This document shows, one piece after another, positions 1 to 5,778 of a stretch of 5,778 nt of DNA (positions are counted from its first letter, which is position 1; every line of letters starts with the position of its first letter). The stretch comes from Gammaproteobacteria bacterium (lineage in GTDB: Bacteria > Pseudomonadota > Gammaproteobacteria > SZUA-229), in contig JAQICG010000065.1 in the NCBI GenBank assembly GCA_027858635.1, forward strand, positions 1 to 5,778. Direction: 5' to 3'. The position numbers and the translations under genes were made by a program. Below the pieces are notes generated by a model. That model was not told the DNA's origin and did not search any database. It saw only the letters and a list, made by a program, of their open reading frames with translations.

Positions 1-1307
1 ACCATTCCGCCTATAATGATATCAAGGAGAGTCTGGCCGAGCTGGCTCGTGAGCGGGGTTATTTCGACGCCGAACTTGTTACCCGTCGGATTGAAATTGA
101 TATTGAAGTTTATGAAGCCCGGATTTATCTGGACTATGACAGTGGCCCGCGTTACGACTTCGGTGAGGTGCAACTGGAACAGGATGTGCTCAACCCGGAT
201 TTTTTGCAACGTTACATTCATTTCCATCAAGGCGAGCCTTATGAACTGAATGAGCTCATCGATTTTCAGCATGCGCTCAACGACAGTGACTACTTTCAAA
301 CCGTCGAGGTTTCACCCGGCAAGCCGCAAACCGAGGCGCTGAAAATACCGATTAATGTCAGTCTCACCCCCCGCAAGCGCCACCGTTTCAGCCTGGGTCT
401 CGGTTACGGCACCGATACTGGTGCCCGCACCCGCTTTGGCTGGGAGATGCCCAGAGTGAATAAAAAAGGCCATCGTTTTGATACCGAACTCAGGGTGTCT
501 GAAATCGGCTACAGCCTGACTGCGCATTACCGGGTACCGGTGTTCAACCCGCGCACCGACCAGATCGTTTACAGCGCCGGCATTATTGACGAGACCACGG
601 ATACCAGCGAAAGTAACATCCGCACCGTCGGTGTCAGCCTCAATCATAATCGTCGCGACTGGCGTGAATCTCTTTCACTGAACTACCAGCAGGAAGAGTT
701 CACTATCGCCAACGTCAAAGGGGATTCCACGTTGCTGATGCCCGGCGCCAGCTGGAGCCGCACCTGGGGCAATGATTTCATCAACACCTTCGACGGCCTG
801 CGCTTTGACTTCAGCATGCGCGGTGCCAGCAAACAGATCATCTCCGATACCGATTTCATGCAGGTTCTGGGCGGCATTAAATTCATCACTTCACTGAGTG
901 CACGCAATCGTATTATTACCAGAGGCAGTCTGGGCAGCACCCTGACGCAGGACTTCGAACAGCTACCCTCTTCGGTACGCTTTTTCGCCGGCGGCTCACA
1001 AAGCGTGCGCGGATATTCCTACCAGTCGCTCGGGCCGGTGGATGCTAATGGTCTGGTCATCGGCGGCAAGAATCTGATGGTGGGCAGCATTGAGTACGAC
1101 TACAGCATCGGGGATCAATGGAGCGTTGCCCTGTTTTATGATGGCGGTAACGCCATCAACAATCTCTCAGATGATCTGGAACGGGGTGCCGGTTTCGGCT
1201 TTCGCTGGAAATCACCGGTGGGGCCGGTGCGTATCGACTTTGCCAGCGCCATCTCCCAGGAAGGCAGTCCCTGGCGCATTCACATCAACATCGGGCCGGA
1301 TTTATGA
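1..1307 (+). CDS. tamA: TamA, outer-membrane Omp85-family subunit of the translocation and assembly module (5' end missing)
   Basis: The frame is open from base 3 to the TGA at 1305-1307 and gives 434 residues with no start inside the window. An apparent GTG start at 168 lies inside a POTRA domain and is not the real start. E. coli TamA is about 577 residues, so roughly 140 (signal peptide, POTRA 1, part of POTRA 2) are off the left edge. Counting visible residues: 1-50 finish POTRA 2 (ERGYFDAEL, then YDSGPRYDFGEV near 48-56). About 53-123 are POTRA 3, with the typical GEPY and SDYFQTVEV signatures. About 127-434 form the predicted 16-strand barrel, opening with GLGYGTDTGARTRFGWEMP. The Omp85 loop-6 motif VRGY is at 335-338 (bases 1005-1016). 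Later come YDGGNAIN and WKSPVGPVRIDFA, and the protein ends in IGPDL, as TamA proteins typically do (GP-acidic-L rather than the BamA terminal aromatic). By family knowledge it inserts in the outer membrane and docks TamB through its POTRA domains. The tamB neighbour strongly supports TamA over BamA. Confidence 0.96.
   Translation, partial: HSAYNDIKESLAELARERGYFDAELVTRRIEIDIEVYEARIYLDYDSGPRYDFGEVQLEQDVLNPDFLQRYIHFHQGEPYELNELIDFQHALNDSDYFQTVEVSPGKPQTEALKIPINVSLTPRKRHRFSLGLGYGTDTGARTRFGWEMPRVNKKGHRFDTELRVSEIGYSLTAHYRVPVFNPRTDQIVYSAGIIDETTDTSESNIRTVGVSLNHNRRDWRESLSLNYQQEEFTIANVKGDSTLLMPGASWSRTWGNDFINTFDGLRFDFSMRGASKQIISDTDFMQVLGGIKFITSLSARNRIITRGSLGSTLTQDFEQLPSSVRFFAGGSQSVRGYSYQSLGPVDANGLVIGGKNLMVGSIEYDYSIGDQWSVALFYDGGNAINNLSDDLERGAGFGFRWKSPVGPVRIDFASAISQEGSPWRIHINIGPDL
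1304..1307 (+). promoter_or_regulatory. ATGA stop/start overlap joining tamA and tamB
   Basis: The tamB ATG (1304-1306) shares bases with the tamA TGA (1305-1307). The 15 bases upstream (catcgggccggattt) contain no clear AGGAGG-like Shine-Dalgarno sequence, only a weak G-rich patch. This suggests that tamB is translated mainly by ribosomes that have just finished tamA (translational coupling). The start is supported by the positively charged, then hydrophobic anchor that begins immediately at this ATG. The overlap itself is seen directly; coupling is an inference. Confidence 0.75.
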
Positions 1308-4300
1308 AGCGACTGAGTCGACTCATAATACTTTTACTCCTGCTGATGGTTGTGCTGCTGGCCTGGCTGACGACGACCCAGAGCGGTCTGCGCTGGGGCT
1401 ATGAACAGGCCAGCCGCTATCTGCCGGGTGAGCTGAATATTGCCGAAGTGCATGGTCGGCTGATCGGCCCGATCACCCTGCGAGGCTTCGAGTTTGAGCA
1501 TGAAGGCACACGGGTCAAAGCCGATAAGATTCTGCTCGACTGGCAACCCATGGCGCTGCTGACCACCCAGATTAATATCAGCCGTGTGCATATCCAGTCG
1601 CTCGACATTGTTTTGCCCGAGCCGACCGAGACCACAAAGCCCGAGCCGACGCTGCCCGGCATCCAGTTGCCCGAGATCCATCTACCCTGGGGCATGGCAT
1701 TGCAGGAGGCACAGATTGATGATTTCAGCTTTAGCCGGGGCGAGCAAAACCTCAAGCTCAATCAGATCAAACTCAGCGCGAACACGCAAATCAGCACGAT
1801 CAAAATCAAAACCTTCAGCGTCAGCGCGGATAACTTCAATCTGAACATCAAGGGCAAGCTTAAGCCTGTGCGCAATTACCGCCATGATCTGGCAATAAAC
1901 TGGCAGCTGAAACTGCCTTCCGGCGAACAGGTTGACGGTAGCGGTCGGCTCAAAGGCGATGTGCAGAGCACTCGGCTCAGCCAGCAACTGCGCGGCCCGT
2001 TACAACTGAGCCTCAACGCCGAATTAAACGACCTGCTCGATCAACTCAACTGGCAGACTGAAATTAAGGTCAGCGCCTTCGATCTGTCACGAATCAGCAC
2101 CGACCTGCCCGCCCTGAACGGCGCACTCCAGCTCCAGAGCAAAGGTGACCTGAACACCGCCACGCTTTCGGCAACAATGAATGGTCACTATCCCGATGTA
2201 GGCGCGTTCGAATCCAGCCTGCGCGTGCAACGACTGAGCGGCAACACCCTCCAGCTAGATCAGCTGCAACTGCGCACGCCCGACGGCAACACTCTGATCG
2301 ACAGTCAGGGAACATGGACACCGGGCGATGACGGCGGCGAGTTCAAACTGACGCTGGACTGGCAGAATCTGCGCTGGCCATTACAGGCCGAAACGCCCGC
2401 TGTGTTCAATAGTGCCAACGGCAGCGGTTCGGTCGAAGGTACGATGCAAAACTACCGGATAAGCCTGAAGAGCGACAGTCCATGGCCGGAGCTGTTGCCC
2501 TCCAGCTGGACGGCGCAGGCCGAAGGCAATCTCGACGGCCTGACCCTCCAGTCGCTGCGCGTGACCGCACTGGAAGGTGAAGCGGTCGCCACCGGTCAGC
2601 TCAACTGGTCAGCGGCGCTGAACTGGCAGCTCGAGGTCAACGCCGAGGGCATCAACCCCGCCGGTATGCTGCCGCAATGGCCGGGGCAGCTGAATGCAAA
2701 GCTGAACAGCAGCGGGCGCATCGACCAGGGCGAACTGAGCGCCGAGGCCGAGATCAACCAGCTCAGCGGCACCCTGCGCGGCTACCCGGTGTCACTCCAG
2801 AGCCAGCTGAAATGGCGCGACAACGGTCTCGATCTAAACCAGTTCGAAGCCCGTTCGGGCGAAGCGCAGATCAGTGCGCAGGGTCGGCTGGCGGAGACGC
2901 TGAAACTGGACTGGTCCATCGCCGCCGACAATCTGGCCGAGCTCTATCCTCAGGCTCAGGGGCAACTCCACGCCACAGGTCGAGTAACCGGACCACCCGC
3001 GACACCCACGATTCAGACTACGTTCAAGGGTCAGGCGCTGGCGCTGGCGGATTACCGTATCGATGCGCTCGACGGCGACCTGAGCGTGGATCTGTTCCAG
3101 TGGCAGCAGCTCGAAATCAACCTCAGTGCGCAGGCGCTGGAGCTGAACGGTTATATCCTGCAATCGCTGGATGTGACCAGCGCCGAGCAACGCATCGAAC
3201 TGGAAGCCATCGCCGATGAGCTCACGGCGCACTTTAAACTCTATAGCCGCACCGATGCGCAGGGCTGGCACGGTCGTCTGGAGCAGGCTGATATTCGTAG
3301 TCAGGATTTTGACCACTGGCAACTCAGGGCACCGGCCAGTCTCGAGGTTTCCGAAACGGCCATTCAGGCCGAGCCTATCTGCCTGCAAAGCAGCGAAGGT
3401 GAAGTCTGCCTGACGCTGCACCACCAGGATGATCTCTGGCAGGCGAAGCTAAATGCTGAACAGATACCCTTGCAGCTACTCGGCCCGTGGCTGCCGGTTG
3501 ATCTGATTCTGGATGGCAAATTCAACGCTTCCACCGAGCTGAATTTGCAGGCCCCCGATCAGCTGCTGGGCGAGGGTAAAATCGAGCTGTTGCCGGGCAC
3601 GGTCAGCTACCCGCTGCTGGAAGGCGAACGCGAGCGCTGGGAATATAACACTGCGACGCTGTCGTTCTTCATGCAGGAGTCGGGCATCACTGCCAGTGCT
3701 GAGATAAGTACGAGCAAGGGCGATCAAATGCACTTCAAGGCCGAGCTGCCACAGGCACAGTTACTTACGCTCGACCCAGCACAGCAGCCGCTTAGTGCCG
3801 AAGTCCGGCTGGCGGTGCAGGATCTGAAATTTATCGAAGCCCTGCTGCTGGATGTGCAGGATCTGGAAGGCAAAGTTAACGTCAATCTTAGCGCCGCCGG
3901 CACACTGGCCCGGCCCCGACTGAGTGGTGAGGTGCGACTGCTCAATGCTTCGTTACGCTTGCCTCGCCTCGGCCTGAACATTACCGAAGTCAGCCTGAAC
4001 GGCGAGAGCGAGACTTTCAACAAATTCGGTTTCAGTCTTGATGCCCGCTCCGGTAGCGGTCGCCTGGCCATCACCGGCCAGACCCTTCTGGACAGCACCG
4101 CCGGCTGGCCCACCGAGATCAACATCAAGGGCGATGAATTTGAAGTCTCGCGCATTCCCGAAGCGCGCATCTTGGCCACCCCCGACCTGCAAGTTAATAT
4201 AAAAAATCGCTCCATCAAGGTACGCGGCGGTATTCACATCCCCTACGCCAGACTGCAACCCAAAGACATCACCACCGCAACGCGGGTTTCAGAAGATGCG

Positions 4301-5044
4301 GTAATCGTCGGGCGTGAACAGATAAAGGAAGAAATATGGCTGATTGATACCAGGGTTCGACTGACGCTGGGCGAGCGCGTGCATTTTTACGGCTATGGTT
4401 TTGAAGGCCGACTGGGGGGAAGCCTGCTGCTGGAAGATCAGCCCGGACAGCTCACCAAAGCCACCGGCGAAATCACCGTCGAAGAGGGACGCTATCGCGC
4501 CTACGGGCAAAGGCTGGAAATTGAACACGGACGACTCGTCTTTACCGGCGGCTCGCTGACCAACCCGGGGCTGGATATGCGCGCCGTGCGTAAGGTTGAT
4601 GCAGTGACAGCAGGCATCAGAGTCAGAGGCAGCCTCAGACAACCCCAGCTGGAACTATTTTCCACCCCGGCCATGGGCCAGACAGACATACTTTCCTACC
4701 TCATGCTTGGCGGCCCTATCGACAGCGCCTCGGGCGAGCAAGGTGCCATGATGGCTCAGGCCGCGCTGGCTCTAAGTCTCAGCGGTGGCGACCAGCTGGC
4801 ACGAACCCTGGGTGACCGTTTCGGACTGGACGAGATGCGTGTTGAAAGCAGCGCCACCGGTGATCAGGCCTCACTGGTAGTGGGCCGATACCTGTCACCG
4901 CGACTGTATATCAGCTACGGCGTGGGCCTGATCGAATCGTTCAACACCCTGATGCTGCGTTACAGAATTTCCAGCAAATGGCACATCAAAGTTGAAAGCG
5001 GCGAATACCATGGCGCGGATATTATATATACCATCGAGCGTTAA
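1304..5044 (+). CDS. tamB: TamB, inner-membrane-anchored periplasmic subunit of the translocation and assembly module
   Basis: The gene is complete at 1246 residues (E. coli TamB is 1259), from ATG at 1304 to TAA at 5042-5044. Residues 1-5 are basic and 6-22 are a leucine-rich membrane segment with no lipobox cysteine, so it is a signal anchor leaving the protein in the periplasm. The classic TamB/AsmA-like N-terminal signature follows: GRLIGPITLRG at 51-61 and LDWQP at 78-82. A proline-rich stretch at 104-129 leads into a long body of alternating hydrophobic beta strands. In characterised relatives this body folds as a hydrophobic groove that spans the periplasm. A PQWPGQL-type motif recurs through the body. 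The only two cysteines are C693 and C702. The TamB C-terminal domain (DUF490, PF04357) covers roughly 860-1246. It includes GTLARPRLSG near 866, LMLGGP ending at 1138, an amphipathic helix at about 1145-1172, and a strand-rich end (VVGRYLSPRLYISYGVGL). Family knowledge: it pairs with TamA to form TAM and acts in outer-membrane protein assembly and inter-membrane phospholipid transport, partly redundantly with YhdP and YdbH. No frameshift is visible. Confidence 0.97.
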   Translation: MKRLSRLIILLLLLMVVLLAWLTTTQSGLRWGYEQASRYLPGELNIAEVHGRLIGPITLRGFEFEHEGTRVKADKILLDWQPMALLTTQINISRVHIQSLDIVLPEPTETTKPEPTLPGIQLPEIHLPWGMALQEAQIDDFSFSRGEQNLKLNQIKLSANTQISTIKIKTFSVSADNFNLNIKGKLKPVRNYRHDLAINWQLKLPSGEQVDGSGRLKGDVQSTRLSQQLRGPLQLSLNAELNDLLDQLNWQTEIKVSAFDLSRISTDLPALNGALQLQSKGDLNTATLSATMNGHYPDVGAFESSLRVQRLSGNTLQLDQLQLRTPDGNTLIDSQGTWTPGDDGGEFKLTLDWQNLRWPLQAETPAVFNSANGSGSVEGTMQNYRISLKSDSPWPELLPSSWTAQAEGNLDGLTLQSLRVTALEGEAVATGQLNWSAALNWQLEVNAEGINPAGMLPQWPGQLNAKLNSSGRIDQGELSAEAEINQLSGTLRGYPVSLQSQLKWRDNGLDLNQFEARSGEAQISAQGRLAETLKLDWSIAADNLAELYPQAQGQLHATGRVTGPPATPTIQTTFKGQALALADYRIDALDGDLSVDLFQWQQLEINLSAQALELNGYILQSLDVTSAEQRIELEAIADELTAHFKLYSRTDAQGWHGRLEQADIRSQDFDHWQLRAPASLEVSETAIQAEPICLQSSEGEVCLTLHHQDDLWQAKLNAEQIPLQLLGPWLPVDLILDGKFNASTELNLQAPDQLLGEGKIELLPGTVSYPLLEGERERWEYNTATLSFFMQESGITASAEISTSKGDQMHFKAELPQAQLLTLDPAQQPLSAEVRLAVQDLKFIEALLLDVQDLEGKVNVNLSAAGTLARPRLSGEVRLLNASLRLPRLGLNITEVSLNGESETFNKFGFSLDARSGSGRLAITGQTLLDSTAGWPTEINIKGDEFEVSRIPEARILATPDLQVNIKNRSIKVRGGIHIPYARLQPKDITTATRVSEDAVIVGREQIKEEIWLIDTRVRLTLGERVHFYGYGFEGRLGGSLLLEDQPGQLTKATGEITVEEGRYRAYGQRLEIEHGRLVFTGGSLTNPGLDMRAVRKVDAVTAGIRVRGSLRQPQLELFSTPAMGQTDILSYLMLGGPIDSASGEQGAMMAQAALALSLSGGDQLARTLGDRFGLDEMRVESSATGDQASLVVGRYLSPRLYISYGVGLIESFNTLMLRYRISSKWHIKVESGEYHGADIIYTIER

Positions 5045-5170
5045 GTTATGATTGTTGCACATTGAATATCGATGATACGGGGTCGCCGGTTTCTAAAAAA
5101 ATACGGCTGAAATTCAGCGGCTAAAATTAAAAACCTCCCGACGCGCGCAAGCTTTGTTTATAAACTTTAA
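5045..5170. other. AT-rich gap between convergent tamB and LOG-family genes
   Basis: This 126-base stretch separates the 3' ends of two convergent genes. It is clearly more AT-rich than tamB. It holds a short inverted repeat (5106-5118), an A7 tract (5095-5101), a second A5 run (5129-5133) and a GC-rich patch (gacgcgcgc, about 5140-5148). No open frame of meaningful length, tRNA-like fold or promoter need is apparent, because no gene starts here in either direction. I see no strong intrinsic terminator on the + strand for tamAB, since no T-run follows a hairpin in that direction. Rho-dependent ending is possible but not shown. Confidence 0.7.
5095..5118 (-). terminator. Possible weak intrinsic terminator of the LOG-family gene
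   Basis: Read on the - strand, the perfect inverted repeat GCTGAATTTCAGC (5118 to 5106) is followed after four bases by seven T residues (complement of A 5101-5095). The stem is only 5-6 base pairs with a 1-3 base loop, and the T-run is set back by CGTA. By the usual rules it is therefore weak. Its place about 50 bases past the - strand stop codon is right for a terminator. The lack of GC-rich stem length keeps confidence low. Confidence 0.3.
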
Positions 5171-5778
5171 TTATAAATCGTAATATTTCTTGATCACCTG
5201 CCAGGCTTCCACGGCGGTATCCACAAACCTGAAAAGTCCCAAATCCTTTTCATCAATCGTACCCTCCTCCACCATGGCTTCAAAATTAATGATGCGCCGC
5301 CAGTAGGCACTGCCCAACAGCAAAATCGGCACCGGTTTTATTTTGCGGGTCTGGATTAAAGTGAGGGTTTCAAACAGCTCATCCATAGTGCCGAAACCAC
5401 CGGGACAGGCGACCAACGCCCGCGCGCGTTTGAGAAAATGCATTTTACGAATCGCAAAATAGTGAAACTGAAAACACAGCTCCGGCGTGATGTACTCATT
5501 GGGGCGTTGTTCAAACGGCAGCACAATATTAAGCCCGATACTTTTGCCGCCCGCCTCCATGGCACCCCGATTGGCCGCTTCCATAATGCCCGGTCCACCC
5601 CCGGTAATCACCACCATCTCGCAACGTCCTGGCGCTAATGTAGTCCTGGTAATGATAGAGCTCAGCTTTCGTGCCACATCATAATAACGACTGTTCTCTA
5701 AAACACGTTGTGCAATCGCCGCTCGTTGTTGCAGCTTGTCATCAACAGGTATAGTGCCGGATAATAGCTGTGCTTTTA
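5171..5778 (-). CDS. LOG-family (TIGR00730-like) Rossmann-fold protein, probable nucleotide 5'-monophosphate phosphoribohydrolase (5' end missing)
   Basis: The frame runs from the window's right edge to the TAA at 5171-5173, giving 201 visible residues. Counted from the first visible codon, residues 1-50 are a mostly helical segment with ENSRYYDVARKLSSIITR. Then come strand-plus-loop VVITGGGPGIMEAANRGA (55-72), SIGLNIVLPFEQRPN (79-93), an FHYFAIRKMHF stretch with the conserved Arg-Lys at 110-111, and the diagnostic LOG motif PGGFGTMDE (125-133; bases 5378-5404). Known LOG enzymes use the PGGxGTxxE glutamate and an upstream arginine to bind and cleave the N-glycosidic bond of nucleotide monophosphates; both residues are present. 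A GTG at 5675-5677 could pose as a start, but coding similarity continues through it (SRYYDVA just before). The first Rossmann strand with its FGS-type motif would lie off the window, so the real start is outside. No promoter is visible for the same reason. Substrate is unknown, so I give no gene symbol. DprA/MoCo-binding relatives share the fold, but the motif set fits LOG best. It converges on tamB and shows no operon link. Confidence 0.9.
   Translation of the reverse strand, partial: KAQLLSGTIPVDDKLQQRAAIAQRVLENSRYYDVARKLSSIITRTTLAPGRCEMVVITGGGPGIMEAANRGAMEAGGKSIGLNIVLPFEQRPNEYITPELCFQFHYFAIRKMHFLKRARALVACPGGFGTMDELFETLTLIQTRKIKPVPILLLGSAYWRRIINFEAMVEEGTIDEKDLGLFRFVDTAVEAWQVIKKYYDL

Noticed and set aside
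168..1307. GTG at 168 as the start of a 379-residue TamA
   Set aside because: The upstream in-frame sequence back to base 3 encodes clear POTRA signatures (RGYFDAEL, YDSGPRYDFG), so the gene starts left of the window.
2677..3219. A 180-codon + strand open frame in another phase of tamB
   Set aside because: Its arginine/glycine/alanine-rich translation has no recognisable domain. It is a frame shadow of tamB.
2834..3424. A 196-codon open frame on the - strand within tamB
   Set aside because: It lies wholly inside tamB, whose frame is unbroken and clearly homologous to its family. Its translation resembles no family I recognise and reflects the GC-biased codon pattern of the sense strand.
3724..4218. 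A 164-codon open frame on the - strand within the tamB 3' half
   Set aside because: It is arginine- and serine-rich, a typical antisense shadow of GC-rich coding DNA, and overlaps the conserved TamB C-terminal domain.
5157..5177. AT-rich inverted repeat TTTATA...TATAAA across the LOG stop codon
   Set aside because: The arms are six A/T bases, expected by chance in such AT-rich DNA, and would form no stable hairpin.
5171..5677. GTG at 5675-5677 as the start of a 168-residue LOG protein
   Set aside because: The frame stays open to the window edge with family-like sequence before it. Starting there would cut off part of the Rossmann fold.
1..5778. Possible undescribed system, mobile element, CRISPR array or RNA gene
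   Set aside because: Nearly all bases are accounted for by recognised tamA, tamB and LOG-family coding sequence. I saw no terminal inverted repeats, spaced direct repeats, tRNA-like folds or transposase motifs.

Overview
This window holds an ordinary gammaproteobacterial envelope locus. It has the 3' part of tamA, a complete tamB directly behind it on the + strand, and, convergent to them, the 3' part of a LOG-family (TIGR00730-like) nucleotide-processing gene on the - strand. The TamA and TamB sequences look proteobacterial, most like Gammaproteobacteria, judging from their characteristic motifs and the tamA-tamB pairing. I cannot name a genus. The tamAB coding DNA is moderately GC-rich; the convergent gap and, by eye, the - strand gene are more AT-rich.

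Layout: bases 1-1307 encode the last 434 residues of TamA, an outer-membrane Omp85-family protein (end of POTRA 2, POTRA 3, and the whole beta-barrel with its VRGY lid motif). Its stop codon overlaps the start codon of tamB by four bases (ATGA, 1304-1307). Bases 1304-5044 encode TamB, 1246 residues, with an N-terminal inner-membrane anchor, a long beta-rich periplasmic body and a C-terminal TamB (DUF490) domain. Bases 5045-5170 form a short AT-rich gap between convergent genes, with a small inverted repeat beside an A7 tract that could terminate the - strand gene. Bases 5171-5778 on the - strand encode the last 201 residues of a LOG-family protein. Its reading frame is still open at the window edge.

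How the genes work together: from knowledge of the families, TamA in the outer membrane and TamB in the inner membrane form the translocation and assembly module (TAM). This complex spans the periplasm and is implicated in outer-membrane protein/autotransporter assembly and in phospholipid traffic between the membranes. The 4-base overlap fits coupled, stoichiometric translation. The LOG-family gene is a separate, oppositely oriented unit with no evident functional link.

I found no mobile element, RNA gene, CRISPR array or novel system. The findings below are modest structural points (a lone cysteine pair, a recurring motif and a proline-rich linker in TamB, the gene overlap, the convergent gap, and the helical segment upstream of the LOG core).
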